NCBI GenBank assembly: GCA_017534595.1 | Contig: JAFXVY010000089.1 | Span: 62,001 to 126,000 of the forward strand | Direction of reading: 5' to 3' | Length of the DNA stretch: 64,000 nucleotides | DNA from: Ruminococcus sp. | GTDB lineage: Bacteria; Bacillota; Clostridia; Oscillospirales; Ruminococcaceae | Part shown: in pieces, positions 16,064 through 24,906 of the stretch | Layout: each line of letters opens with the position of its first letter | Numbering within the stretch: position 1 is the stretch's first letter | Position numbers and translations under genes: made by a program | Notes under the pieces: generated by a model | What the model was told of the DNA's origin: nothing | Seen by the model: the letters and a program-made list of their open reading frames with translations, nothing else | Database searches by the model: none

Positions 16064-16930
16064 CTATTTTTTGAGTGCAAGTATATCTGCTCTGCTGAAA
16101 TTGTAGACCTTATCGCAGAAATGACACCTGACCTCGGTATTCTCGTCCTCGGCAAGGGAATCGAGCTCGCTGTTGCCAAGAGAGATCAGCGCCCTCTCGA
16201 CGCGCTCCTTTGTGCAGTCGCACTTATAGCTGACCTCGAAATCGTCAAGGACGTTGGGCTCGAGACCGTCAAGTGCTTTCATAGCGATCTGCTCGGGCGT
16301 CATGCCCTGTGAGAGCATTTTTGTCACCGACTGCATATTCTTGATATTCCGCTCGATAGCGTCTATGGCCTCATCCGGCGCAAAGGGCAGCAGCTGGATC
16401 AGAAAGCCTCCCGCCTGCTCTACTGTGAGATCCGGCGCTACAAGCACTCCGAGAGCGCAAACGCTGGGCACCTGCTCGCTTGTCGCAAGATACGAAGTGA
16501 TATCCTCGGCGATCTCTCCGGAGACTATCGGTATCTGGCCCGAGTAAGGCTCCCGCATACCGAGATCCTTTATAACGGATAACGTACCGTTCGTTCCCAC
16601 AGCTCCGCTGACGTCGAGCTTGCCCTGCTTGTTGAGCGGTATCTCGACCACGGGGTTGCTGATATACGCCTTGACATTGCCGTAGCTGTCCGACACGGCG
16701 ATCAGCGTACCTGCGGGGCCGCCGCCGTCCATTCGCAGCGTAACGCTGTTGTCCTCGTCCTTGAGGCCGAAGCCGAGCAGTGAGGCTCCGAGAGCGAGCC
16801 TGCCCAGAGCCGCCGTGCATACCGCAGAGGTCTGATGTATCTGCTCAATGCGGGCAACAATATCCTTACCGTCTATGGCGCTGCAAACGACCGAAGCGTC
16901 ACGGCTTATCGTTCTGACTATACGTCCCAT
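16064..16930 (-). CDS. hslO: Hsp33 redox-regulated chaperone
   Basis: 288-residue Hsp33, a cytoplasmic holdase switched on when oxidation releases zinc from its C-terminal cysteines. Those cysteines are visible as CDC near residue 238 and CHFC near residue 270. The N-terminal substrate-binding domain has the family segments GRIVRTIS and LRMDGGGPAGTLIAV. AAAGGA precedes the ATG. It lies 24 bp after the methyltransferase gene in the yerC operon, and its end abuts the tRNA promoter. Confidence 0.95.
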   Translation of the reverse strand: MGRIVRTISRDASVVCSAIDGKDIVARIEQIHQTSAVCTAALGRLALGASLLGFGLKDEDNSVTLRMDGGGPAGTLIAVSDSYGNVKAYISNPVVEIPLNKQGKLDVSGAVGTNGTLSVIKDLGMREPYSGQIPIVSGEIAEDITSYLATSEQVPSVCALGVLVAPDLTVEQAGGFLIQLLPFAPDEAIDAIERNIKNMQSVTKMLSQGMTPEQIAMKALDGLEPNVLDDFEVSYKCDCTKERVERALISLGNSELDSLAEDENTEVRCHFCDKVYNFSRADILALKK

Positions 16931-16954
16931 TTACATTGTTCCTTTCGGGTGTTT

Positions 16955-17719
16955 TCACTTTAACGGATGCGAATCTCTGCGCTTTGTGACATATACCGCC
17001 CTCTCGGATCCCTCACGAAGCGGCTCGTCGGTGTACCCGTCATATTTCGCAAGCACATCGAAGCCGGCGCCGTCAAGAAGCTCACACAGCTCCTCATCCG
17101 GCCATACCCTCTCGGTAAAGCTCTCGGAGATACGGTCATAGCTGCCGTCCTCACGCTTATCGAAGATATCGAGAAAGATATCCACAGAGCCGTCCGTTTC
17201 GTTATACTGGTTCTGCCAGGCGCAGAAAAAGTCGCCCATATCGTAGGTATAGGCGTTCTGAGCAAGGATGTCCCGATGCTTGTGAAGCGTGTTGACATCG
17301 AATATGAACAGCCCCTCGGGATAAGCAAACAGCGAGACCCGCCCGAACACACGCTTCAGAGCCTCTGTATCGGGAAGATGGTTGAGGCTGTCGAGCGTAC
17401 AGACGGTCACATCAATCGTGCCGTACATATCGAGCTCGGTCATTTCCTGCCGGAGATACTGTATCGGCAGGCCGCTGTCGAATTTCTTGTCAAGGGCGGC
17501 GCCGAGCATCTGATCCGAGCTGTCCACACCGATGACGTCATATCCGAGCCTTGCAAGCTCCTCACACAGGCTCCCGGTACCGCAGGCAAGATCGAGCAGC
17601 ACGCCGTGCTCCGCGCCGAAGCGGTCGGCATATCTTTCGACCGCAAGCGCCATGCCCTTGTAATCGACGTTTTCGGTGAGCCTGTCGTAATAGAAGGCAA
17701 AGGAGCCGTAACCGCTCAT
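16955..17719 (-). CDS. class I SAM-dependent methyltransferase
   Basis: 254-residue methyltransferase with the SAM-binding motif LLDLACGTGSLCEEL near residue 45, the acidic GVDSSDQML strand after it and a post-motif CTLDSLNHL loop. The substrate is unknown; small-molecule and tRNA targets are both possible. The ATG overlaps the yerC stop by one base, so the two are coupled. Followed by hslO. Confidence 0.85.
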   Translation of the reverse strand: MSGYGSFAFYYDRLTENVDYKGMALAVERYADRFGAEHGVLLDLACGTGSLCEELARLGYDVIGVDSSDQMLGAALDKKFDSGLPIQYLRQEMTELDMYGTIDVTVCTLDSLNHLPDTEALKRVFGRVSLFAYPEGLFIFDVNTLHKHRDILAQNAYTYDMGDFFCAWQNQYNETDGSVDIFLDIFDKREDGSYDRISESFTERVWPDEELCELLDGAGFDVLAKYDGYTDEPLREGSERAVYVTKRRDSHPLK

Positions 17720-18024
17720 TATTTCTTATCCTTCTTCTCTTTGAGACGGTCAAAGACGATATTGTATCCGCCGCTGCCGTCATAGGAGATCGAGCGGTTC
17801 ACGCGGCTGATAGTGGCGGTGGATGCCCCAGTCTCGCCGACGATATCGCTGTAAACATGGTTCTCCATAAGCAGCTTGGCTACCTGAAAACGCTGCGAAA
17901 GCGCCTTGAGCTCGGGTATGGTGCAGAGATCCTTGAAGAACAGCCTGCATTCCTCAACGGATTCAAGGCAGAGCACAGCCTCGTAAAGCTCATCGAGATT
18001 TCCGGTCTCAAGTTTTTCTCTCAT
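17719..18024 (-). CDS. yerC: TrpR-like protein YerC/YecD
   Basis: About 101-residue helix-turn-helix protein of the YerC/YecD branch of the TrpR family. The LFFKDLCTIPELKALSQRFQ segment leads into a recognition helix (GASTATISRVNRSI). Bacillus YerC binds DNA, but its targets are poorly known. The start at 18024 was chosen because AAAGGA lies 9 nt before it. An upstream in-frame ATG at 18042 would place the ribosome site inside the coding sequence. First gene of an operon with a methyltransferase and hslO. Confidence 0.9.
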   Translation of the reverse strand: MREKLETGNLDELYEAVLCLESVEECRLFFKDLCTIPELKALSQRFQVAKLLMENHVYSDIVGETGASTATISRVNRSISYDGSGGYNIVFDRLKEKKDKK

Positions 18025-18073
18025 ATTTATCGGTCCTTTCATATCATAATGTAAAGCGATAAAATCTATTTAC

Positions 18074-18102
18074 AGTTTACCACATTACACCGAAAAAGTC
18101 AA
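18074..18102 (-). promoter_or_regulatory. promoter of yerC-methyltransferase-hslO
   Basis: Minus-strand TTGACT, 17 bp, TAAACT, about 50 bp before the yerC start. Confidence 0.65.
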
Positions 18103-18141
18103 GAGGCAAAATGCTGTCATCTCGGGCTCTCTGAAAATCAA

Positions 18142-18167
18142 AAAGGACACCGCCTCGGGTGTCCTTT
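18142..18167 (-). terminator. terminator of the lipoprotein gene
   Basis: Perfect 10 bp stem AAAGGACACC/GGTGTCCTTT with a 6 nt loop and further T on the minus strand, 12 bp after the stop. Confidence 0.85.
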
Positions 18168-18178
18168 CGTCTTATTCG

Positions 18179-19672
18179 TCAAGCAAGCTTGGTAGGCGAC
18201 TTCACGCCGATCATACCGCAGATCTTCTCTGCATCGGTATCGAGCACCGACTCGCCGTCATAGCTGACGAGCGCCATGTAGTAGACCTTGTCATCCACGA
18301 GATATACGCCTATTCCGGAATTATCTCCGAAAAGCAGACAGGACTTGTTGCCGAATTCGGTCTTGACATTTTTCAGCTTTTCAACATTTTCGGAAATGGC
18401 CGTACAGTACTCGGTAAACAGTCTGATAGCCTCGCCGCTGCTGCCGCAGTCGTACTCGAACATAAGAAGCAGCGAATTGGAATCGTAATCATTCTCGGTA
18501 AAAGTAAGATCCGGCTTGAAGAAGATCATTATATCCTCGGGGATGCTCTTGACTTCATCGACCAGAACTATGGTATTCATGAATGAAGGCAGCTTAGTCT
18601 TCTTGCACTTGATTATGAAGTTCAGCTCCTTGCCCCTGCGGTGGAGCTCCTCGGCAATATCGTCGATGCCTTCGGTGATCGTCGTATCTGTTACGAAATA
18701 AGCATCGCGCAGCTGTTTCTCAAATCCGGTATAGTTCTTTTCTTCCTCGGGCTTCTTGTACTCCATACTGTCGAGCAAAGAAGGCGAGCGCAGGCCGAGC
18801 GCTTTGCAGATCTTATCAGCTTCCTTTGCATAATTGTATACGGCAGTATACTTACCGCCCACAACTTCATCATCTGTGAAACCGCGGCGGACATCGGAGC
18901 CGATCATATATAAGTCGCTGCCCTTGATATAAACTCCGACGGACTCGCCGGATATGGACGCGATCAGATTGGTGCTGTCCTCATCGTAGATCTTTATGCT
19001 GCTTACGCACTCCTGCATCTCTTTAAGGTCATTGCGGATGTTATCGGACACCACTTCCTTATAGGCCAGTGCAGCGGAAGCTGCATTATTGCAGTGCAGG
19101 CAGATCACAAACAGCTGACCGTCATTATCGGTATAATCAGCCCCGTGATCACTCTGTACATCTACGATCTGAGATAAGCAAAAGACCTCGGCGCTTTCGG
19201 AATATCCCTCGATATCCGAGGGCACGGCATCGAGCAGATCGTCAAACGGATCAAAGAGATCCTTTGTTTTGAAAGCCATCGTGACATTTATGATCCCGGC
19301 CTTATTTGAAAGCTCGTTGAACTTATGCGGCGCGTCGCTTCCGGTGATATCCTGCGCGGAATACAGCTGCTTAACTGTATTTATGAGCTCTCCTGCCTCA
19401 GCGGGCTCAACTGTCCTATGTTCGGACGGCTCCAAAGACGTCTCCGGCTCCTCCTCAGAGGATGTATCCTCCACAGAAGATGAAGCCTCGGTCACTGTCA
19501 GCGTGCTGCTCTCGGCAGGCTCAGTCACTTTCTCTGTTACGGTCACAGTTGCCGAAGACTGCGTTGTCTCCTTAACGGAAGACTCGTCTTCGCTGCTGCT
19601 GTCATCGTCTCCGCAGGCCGCCAGGGTCATGGCAAGGCTCAGAAGCAGAGCGATGATACTCTTCTTGTTCAT
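18179..19672 (-). CDS. putative lipoprotein of unknown function
   Basis: 497 residues. A lipoprotein signal peptide ends in LAMTLAACGD, with Cys20 as the predicted lipidation site. A Ser/Thr/Glu-rich linker (about 21-95) follows. The rest appears to contain two related halves: a segment near 130-290 and another near 325-490 share FKxxDLF/FFKPDLTF-like and AxKICxxLGxxSPxxL motifs. The latter occurs as KICKALGLRSPSLL and KICGMIGVKSPTKL. This suggests an internal duplication of a domain I do not recognise. GGGGG precedes the ATG. A GCGGGC/GCCCGC hairpin at 19700-19717 separates it from engB, so it is at best partly read through from lon-engB. Confidence 0.75.
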   Translation of the reverse strand: MNKKSIIALLLSLAMTLAACGDDDSSSEDESSVKETTQSSATVTVTEKVTEPAESSTLTVTEASSSVEDTSSEEEPETSLEPSEHRTVEPAEAGELINTVKQLYSAQDITGSDAPHKFNELSNKAGIINVTMAFKTKDLFDPFDDLLDAVPSDIEGYSESAEVFCLSQIVDVQSDHGADYTDNDGQLFVICLHCNNAASAALAYKEVVSDNIRNDLKEMQECVSSIKIYDEDSTNLIASISGESVGVYIKGSDLYMIGSDVRRGFTDDEVVGGKYTAVYNYAKEADKICKALGLRSPSLLDSMEYKKPEEEKNYTGFEKQLRDAYFVTDTTITEGIDDIAEELHRRGKELNFIIKCKKTKLPSFMNTIVLVDEVKSIPEDIMIFFKPDLTFTENDYDSNSLLLMFEYDCGSSGEAIRLFTEYCTAISENVEKLKNVKTEFGNKSCLLFGDNSGIGVYLVDDKVYYMALVSYDGESVLDTDAEKICGMIGVKSPTKLA

Positions 19673-19727
19673 TCTTTATTCCCCCAGATTTATGATCGTG
19701 CGGGCTCCCCTGCCCGCGGATGCGCTG

Positions 19728-20312
19728 TTACGCCTCGCTTGCCTGCTCTATGATCTCCCGCAGCTTATCTATACCCTCGCCGGTAACGGAGGACACTTCT
19801 ATATGCGTGATATCCTCAAAGCAAGGTATCTCCCCGGCAAAGGCAGCCATACGTTCCTTTCTTGCCGTGGGCTTGAGCTTATCGGCCTTGGTGAACACGA
19901 TCACAAACGGCATTTCGTTGTCTATCAGAAAATCTATCATCGAGAGATCGTCCTCGGAGGGCGCGTGGCGGATGTCTATGAGCTGCACTACAAGCTCGAG
20001 CTCACGGTCAGATACGAGATACCCGCCGATAAGATCGCTCCAGCTACGTTTTAAGCCCTTGGCTGTCTTGGCGTACCCGTAACCGGGGAGGTCGGCGATA
20101 TAGATATCCCCGACCTCATAGAAATTGATGGTCACGGTCTTGCCGGGAACTGAGCTCACTCTCGCAAGAGCCTTGCGGTTGAGCAGCTTGTTGATAAGCG
20201 AGCTCTTGCCGACATTCGATCTCCCCGAGATCGCTATCTCGACTTTTTCGGGAGCAGGCAGCTGAGAAAGCGAGCCGAATGAAGTCACAAAGCTTGCATC
20301 GTTCCAATTCAT
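19728..20312 (-). CDS. engB: ribosome biogenesis GTPase YsxC/EngB
   Basis: 194-residue TRAFAC GTPase needed for assembly of the large ribosomal subunit. G motifs are clear: G1 GRSNVGKSS, G3 DLPGYG, G4 TKAD and a final SSVTGEGI. The start at 20312 (MNWNDASF) has AAAGGAGAG at the right distance; the in-frame ATG at 20330 overlaps that site. It lies 24 bp after lon, the same order as lonA-ysxC in Bacillus. Confidence 0.95.
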   Translation of the reverse strand: MNWNDASFVTSFGSLSQLPAPEKVEIAISGRSNVGKSSLINKLLNRKALARVSSVPGKTVTINFYEVGDIYIADLPGYGYAKTAKGLKRSWSDLIGGYLVSDRELELVVQLIDIRHAPSEDDLSMIDFLIDNEMPFVIVFTKADKLKPTARKERMAAFAGEIPCFEDITHIEVSSVTGEGIDKLREIIEQASEA

Positions 20313-20336
20313 AGCTGTCTCTCCTTTCAAGGTATG

Positions 20337-22766
20337 TTACTTGGCAGCATTCTTTCTCGCCCTGCGGACAGGCTTGTTCACCAGCTCAAAGGGCACCTCC
20401 GCCTTGTGCTTGCCGTGGGGTCTGACAAGAGCGGTATCGAGAACGTCGCCGATCGTATCGGCAAATACGAAGTTGAGCGCGAGCTTTACGGCATCGTCTA
20501 CCTCGTCGAGGTCTCCCTGGTTTTCCTTGGGGATGATGACCGTATTCATGCCGGCCTTATAAGCTGCCATGGTCTTCTCGCGCAGACCGCCTATCGGCAG
20601 CACCTTGCCTCTGAGTGTGATCTCACCGGTCATAGCGACATCGTGCCTTACGGGGATGCCGCTGAGTGCGGAGATCAGCGCAGTGGTCATTGTAACGCCT
20701 GCGGACGGGCCGTCCTTGGGAACAGCGCCCTCCGGCGCATGGATGTGAAGGTCCTTATTCTCATAGAAGGAAGGATCAATGCCGTACTTGTCTGCAAGTC
20801 TGCGGCAGAGGCTTACGGCGATCTTCGCGGACTCCTTCATAACGTCGCCGAGGGAGCCGGTGAACTCGGTCTTGCCCTTGCCGTCGAGCACGAGTACCTC
20901 GAGGGGCATGATGACTCCGCCCACCGATGTCCATGCAAGGCCGTTTACGAGACCGATCTCGTCCTCCTTGGAAACGCCTTCGTCCAGATACTTTTTATGT
21001 CCGAGGAAATCGTATATGTTCGCAGCGGAAACGGTAACGCGCTTTGCCTCACCCTCAAGGATCTGTCTCGCAGCCTTGCGGCAGAGCGAAGCGATGCTCC
21101 TCTCGAGCTTTCTGACGCCCGCCTCCTTGGTATAGTTGTCGATCATGGCATAGACAGCGTCATTGTTGATCCTGAGCTGCGACGCCTTGAGGCCGTGCTT
21201 TTCGAGCTGCTTCGGGATAAGATGCAGCTTGGCTATATTGAACTTTTCCTCTCTCGTATAGCTCTGCAGCTCGATGACCTCCATGCGGTCAAGCAGCGGC
21301 GGGTCTATGGTGGAGAGGTCGTTGGCTGTCGTAACAAACAGCACCTCGCTGAGATCGAAGGGCACTTCTATATAGTGATCGGTGAATGCAGTGTTCTGCT
21401 CGGGGTCGAGCACTTCAAGCAGCGCAGACGAGGGGTCGCCTCTGAGGTCTCGGCTGATCTTGTCGATCTCGTCAAGGAGCATAACGGGGTTCCTTGTGCC
21501 GGCTTGAGAAAGAGCGGTCATGATACGCCCGGGCATAGCTCCGATATAGGTCTTGCGGTGACCTCTTACGTCGCTCTCGTCTCTTACGCCGCCGAGAGAA
21601 ACTCTCACATACTTCCTGCCGAGAGCTCTTGCAATCGACTTGCCCACAGAGGTCTTGCCGACGCCCGGAGGGCCGTAAAGGCAGAGTATCTGCCCCTTGG
21701 GAGAGCCTGTCATCTGCATAACGGCAAGGTTCTCGAGCACGCGCTCCTTGACCCGCTTCATGCCGTAGTGGTCTTCCTCAAGTATCTTCTTGGCAGCCTT
21801 GATATCATTGTTGTCCTCGCTGGTGTTGTTCCAGGGCAGAGCCGTAACGGTCTCAAGATAATTCCTGAGCACCGAAGCGTCCGGCGAGGAGGGAGCCATC
21901 CTCTTGAGACGGCTCACATCGGTCAGCAGCTTCTCGCGGCTCTCTTCGGATATCGCAAGCTCCTTGATCTTGTTGGTGAGCTGCTCCATCTCATCGTCGT
22001 CGGGCTCGTCGGCATTGAGCTCGCCGAGCTCGCCTCTGAGCACTCTGATCTGCTCGCGGATATAAAATTCCCGCTGATTGCGGTCAAGATTCTCGTGTAC
22101 CCGCTCATGTATTTTCTGTTCAAAGGTCATGACTTCTATTTCACGCGTGAGCACAGTGAGCAGCATAGTCAGCTTCTCGCCGGGAGACGAAAGCTCAAGC
22201 AGCTCTCGCCTGAAATCGAACTCGATCATGATGTTGAAAGCGATAGCTTCAAACAGGCTGACCGCGTCGTGAGCGGACTCCACCTGCTTGTAGAGCTCGT
22301 CGGGCATCCTCGGCATCAGGTCGGCATACTCATTGAAGACCTTTTTCAGCTCACGCATAACGGCTTCGAGATTTGCTTCGGGAAGCTTTTCGCGCCCGTA
22401 ATTCGGCAGAAGCTTTATCTCGGCTGAATAAAAGGCGCCCTGATCGTGCAGCGATAGAAGCTTGGCCTTCCTGACTCCCTCCACAAGACAACGGTATATC
22501 CCTCCGGGAGTTTTGATTATCTGCTTGACCTTGGCAAGAGTGCCGTACTGGTAAAGATCGGATTTGGCGGGACGCTCAACGTTCACATCCTTCTGCGGCA
22601 CAAGAAATACAGGTTCCGAAGCGTTCATGGCAGCCTTTACTGCCTTGACAGAAGCTGCTCTGCCCACATCAAAGTGCATGATCATATTTGGGAACACCAC
22701 AAGCTCTCTTGTGGGAACGCAGTAGAAAAGCTGATTGTTAGCTATAAGTTCTTTTTTCTTTGTCAT
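20337..22766 (-). CDS. lon: ATP-dependent protease Lon
   Basis: 809-residue LonA, a cytoplasmic AAA+ serine protease that degrades misfolded and regulatory proteins. The N-terminal substrate-binding region covers about residues 1-310. The AAA+ module has Walker [10 protein letters not shown] and Walker [10 protein letters not shown]. The C-terminal protease domain carries the Ser-Lys dyad in DGPSAGVTM and further on in [10 protein letters not shown]. The start at 22766 (MTKKKELI) follows AAAGGAGGAG; the in-frame ATG at 22802 is less likely. Co-transcribed with engB. Confidence 0.96.
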   Translation of the reverse strand: MTKKKELIANNQLFYCVPTRELVVFPNMIMHFDVGRAASVKAVKAAMNASEPVFLVPQKDVNVERPAKSDLYQYGTLAKVKQIIKTPGGIYRCLVEGVRKAKLLSLHDQGAFYSAEIKLLPNYGREKLPEANLEAVMRELKKVFNEYADLMPRMPDELYKQVESAHDAVSLFEAIAFNIMIEFDFRRELLELSSPGEKLTMLLTVLTREIEVMTFEQKIHERVHENLDRNQREFYIREQIRVLRGELGELNADEPDDDEMEQLTNKIKELAISEESREKLLTDVSRLKRMAPSSPDASVLRNYLETVTALPWNNTSEDNNDIKAAKKILEEDHYGMKRVKERVLENLAVMQMTGSPKGQILCLYGPPGVGKTSVGKSIARALGRKYVRVSLGGVRDESDVRGHRKTYIGAMPGRIMTALSQAGTRNPVMLLDEIDKISRDLRGDPSSALLEVLDPEQNTAFTDHYIEVPFDLSEVLFVTTANDLSTIDPPLLDRMEVIELQSYTREEKFNIAKLHLIPKQLEKHGLKASQLRINNDAVYAMIDNYTKEAGVRKLERSIASLCRKAARQILEGEAKRVTVSAANIYDFLGHKKYLDEGVSKEDEIGLVNGLAWTSVGGVIMPLEVLVLDGKGKTEFTGSLGDVMKESAKIAVSLCRRLADKYGIDPSFYENKDLHIHAPEGAVPKDGPSAGVTMTTALISALSGIPVRHDVAMTGEITLRGKVLPIGGLREKTMAAYKAGMNTVIIPKENQGDLDEVDDAVKLALNFVFADTIGDVLDTALVRPHGKHKAEVPFELVNKPVRRARKNAAK

Positions 22767-22829
22767 ATCTATCTCCTCCTTTTGCAAAAACGGGACGGAC
22801 ACTCAGACGTGTCTTATATCCCATTTAAC

Positions 22830-22858
22830 ATTATAACATACCTGTGTGAAAATTGCAA
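22830..22858 (-). promoter_or_regulatory. lon-engB promoter
   Basis: Minus-strand TTGCAA, 17 bp, TATAAT. The leader of about 55 nt contains a GACAC/GTGTC hairpin. No clear CIRCE or CtsR site was seen. Confidence 0.7.
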
Positions 22859-22906
22859 GTAAATAAGATGAACGGCCAATGATAAGGCCGTCCGGAAAAG
22901 AAAGCT

Positions 22907-22935
22907 CCGGCAGCCGGGGGATAACCGGCTGCCGG
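22907..22935 (-). terminator. hairpin after the 246-residue membrane protein gene
   Basis: Perfect 11 bp GC-rich stem (CCGGCAGCCGG) with a 7 nt loop. On the minus strand it is followed by AGCTTTCTTTTCC, a moderate T run. Confidence 0.6.
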
Positions 22936-22943
22936 GCGGTCAT

Positions 22944-23684
22944 TCATGAAGCGGCGGCTGACGAGTCAGTCTGTTTGGTGTCTGACTTGGTAAATAATTC
23001 CTTTAAATACTCTTTCCGGGCGTCTCCGGTGATCTCACAGCCGTTCTTTTTAACTGTCTCAAGAGAAAAATCGGTATATGTGAACCCATCGTGAACGACT
23101 CTGAAGATAAGCTCTGCGTGGCTGCCGTCTTTCGCCGAGATCCCCGAGGCCGTGATCATCCGGACGTCCCCGTCCGAAACCATTGAGTAGCCGTACTCCT
23201 CAAAGGCCTGTGAAAGCAGCGAATCCAGCGACATCCCGCTGCCGTATTTTGCAAGATCGGAGACCGAGCCCGCAGAGGAAGCCCTCACGGAGCTCAGTAC
23301 CTTATCGTCGTCAACAAATGCGCTGACGGTAAAGCCGTTGCCTATAATGCCGTAGGAAAGGCATATAAGCGATACAACGGTTATGACCATATTCTGCCTT
23401 AGCACCATGCTCCGTTTGAACAGATACACCGTCGGCAGAAAGATCAGGTAAACGCTGCCGAGGCCCTCTACCCCTTTTCCGGTCAGGATACGCCTGTCGA
23501 TAAAGCAGCACAGAGGCCGCACTATCAGTACTATCGCCCAGACAAGCATCCCGAGATACCTGTTCATTGCATATCTTTCAAGCAGCAGAGCCACTCCCGG
23601 CACTACCGCAGCATACCAGACGAGTCCGTTTTCCGCCTTTATCTTCGGAGTTTCGCCGGGCGTCATAACGCTTTCAAAAGCCAT
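22944..23684 (-). CDS. hypothetical membrane protein
   Basis: 246 residues, family not recognised. Two or three hydrophobic segments between about residues 22 and 65, another at 70-92 and one at about 98-118, so probably four membrane helices. A soluble C-terminal domain of about 130 residues follows (containing GSHAELIFRVVHDGFTYTDF) and ends in a Ser/Ala tail. Such a layout is seen in small DUF proteins of Clostridia. GGTGATG precedes the ATG. It is divergent from the Spo0A-like gene and monocistronic. Confidence 0.65.
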   Translation of the reverse strand: MAFESVMTPGETPKIKAENGLVWYAAVVPGVALLLERYAMNRYLGMLVWAIVLIVRPLCCFIDRRILTGKGVEGLGSVYLIFLPTVYLFKRSMVLRQNMVITVVSLICLSYGIIGNGFTVSAFVDDDKVLSSVRASSAGSVSDLAKYGSGMSLDSLLSQAFEEYGYSMVSDGDVRMITASGISAKDGSHAELIFRVVHDGFTYTDFSLETVKKNGCEITGDARKEYLKELFTKSDTKQTDSSAAAS

Positions 23685-23837
23685 AAATCATCACCACAAT
23701 TATATTTTTCAAACATATTTTGTAAACATATCGTAAACTTTGGAAATCAACCAAAAATTCAGAATTTTTAGTATTAAACACACAAAGAACAAATGCTGAA
23801 TTTTTTGAGCGTATTGATAAACATTGTGTAAAATCGC

Positions 23838-23866
23838 TTGAAATGATGTCGAACTGAGAGTATAAT
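23838..23866 (+). promoter_or_regulatory. promoter of the Spo0A-like gene, with a 0A-box-like site
   Basis: TTGAAA at 23838-23843, 17 bp, TATAAT at 23861-23866. Within the spacer, 23847-23853 reads TGTCGAA, the core of the Spo0A-binding box. A TGTTAC-T-GTAACA palindrome follows in the leader at about 23873-23885. Confidence 0.65.
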
Positions 23867-23913
23867 GTTTTCTGTTACTGTAACAACATTCTATTACACA
23901 GGAGGAGATCATT

Positions 23914-24648
23914 TTGACGATCTACGAGATCAGAACAGCTTTCAGCGATGACTTCGGGAAGCTGCTCGCAGCACAGTTAAAGGAACGCGGCTTTGAGCCG
24001 GTATGCAAAGCGGAGGACTGCATCAAGCTTTCCGCTGCAAACAAGGGCCTCAACGGAGTTATATTCATCAGGCCCGATATCAGGATGACGGCGCTCTCCG
24101 CAGCAGCAATATACAGGGATATAGACCCCTACTTCTTTATAGTCAACGACGTAAACGACGCTGCGCCCTCCGGCGACGGCGAGGATACCGTAAAGCTCGA
24201 TATCGAGCCGGATGTTGACACGATAACCGATATCATCTCGGACATCTCCGCCATCAGGCTCGATACCGCCGCAAGAAATGCCGATATAAGGCTCGAGAAG
24301 CGCATCTGTGAGCGGCTTCTCAGCGGATGTATCACTCCCGACCTTCCCGGATACCATTATCTGTGCGATGCCATATTTTACTGCGTAAAGCAGAACAGCG
24401 GCCAGCTCCTCGCAAAGGAAGAGGTCTACGACTATATCGCCGAGAAAAGAGGCATCTCCAAGAACTCGATAGATCACTGCATCAGAAATTCGATATTCCG
24501 CGGCATGAGCCAGTGTACTCACGAATTCATCCTGGATAACTTCGGCCTTATCGGAGTATGCAGGAACACACTGCCCTCTCCTAAGGAGTATATCCACACC
24601 ATATCCGAGAACATCAAACGCAACATTAAGGAAGAAATGATCAAATAA
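23914..24648 (+). CDS. Spo0A-like protein with degenerate receiver domain
   Basis: 244 residues from a TTG start preceded by AGGAGGAG. The C-terminal half (about residues 130-215) resembles the Spo0A DNA-binding domain: PGYHYLCDAIFYCV, then LLAKEEVYDYIAEKRGI and a recognition-helix-like NSIDHCIRNSIFRG. The N-terminal 120 residues look like a receiver fold, but the strand that should carry the phosphorylated Asp reads GVIFIRPD, with Arg at the expected place. The conserved Lys-Pro near the end is replaced by EPD. I infer a phosphorylation-independent paralogue of Spo0A. Its DNA target and role are unknown. Confidence 0.75.
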   Translation: MTIYEIRTAFSDDFGKLLAAQLKERGFEPVCKAEDCIKLSAANKGLNGVIFIRPDIRMTALSAAAIYRDIDPYFFIVNDVNDAAPSGDGEDTVKLDIEPDVDTITDIISDISAIRLDTAARNADIRLEKRICERLLSGCITPDLPGYHYLCDAIFYCVKQNSGQLLAKEEVYDYIAEKRGISKNSIDHCIRNSIFRGMSQCTHEFILDNFGLIGVCRNTLPSPKEYIHTISENIKRNIKEEMIK

Positions 24649-24651
24649 AGC

Positions 24652-24680
24652 ATCCCGCCGACAGTTCTGCCCGGCGGGAT
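24652..24680 (+). terminator. hairpin after the Spo0A-like gene
   Basis: Perfect 9 bp stem ATCCCGCCG/CGGCGGGAT directly after the stop codon, but without a T run. Possibly a weak terminator. Confidence 0.45.
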
Positions 24681-24867
24681 ACGATCTATATCATCAGCGC
24701 TCCCGCTGCGGACGGCCTTGCTCGCTCCGCGGCGGGAGCATTTTCGTCCGCATCAAAAACACTGCTGATATATTCTATGCCGCAGGGCACTGTATCGGGA
24801 AGATATCTTTTCAGCGCTGCAAACCGATATGAAGTCTTAAAGCCCGTAATAGTGTCAAAAGCTCAAA

Positions 24868-24881
24868 GCCCGTGTTCGGGC
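24868..24881 (-). terminator. terminator of the FAD oxidoreductase gene
   Basis: GCCCG/CGGGC stem with a 4 nt loop, followed by TTTGAGCTTTTG on the minus strand. A short stem, so only moderately convincing. Confidence 0.5.
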
Positions 24882-24906
24882 AGCGGGATATCCGGGCTGA
24901 AAAATT

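Noticed and set aside
20334..22427. Long plus-strand open frame (697 codons) opposite lon
   Set aside because: It is antisense to a clear Lon protease with all catalytic motifs, shows no domain and arises from the codon bias of the real gene.
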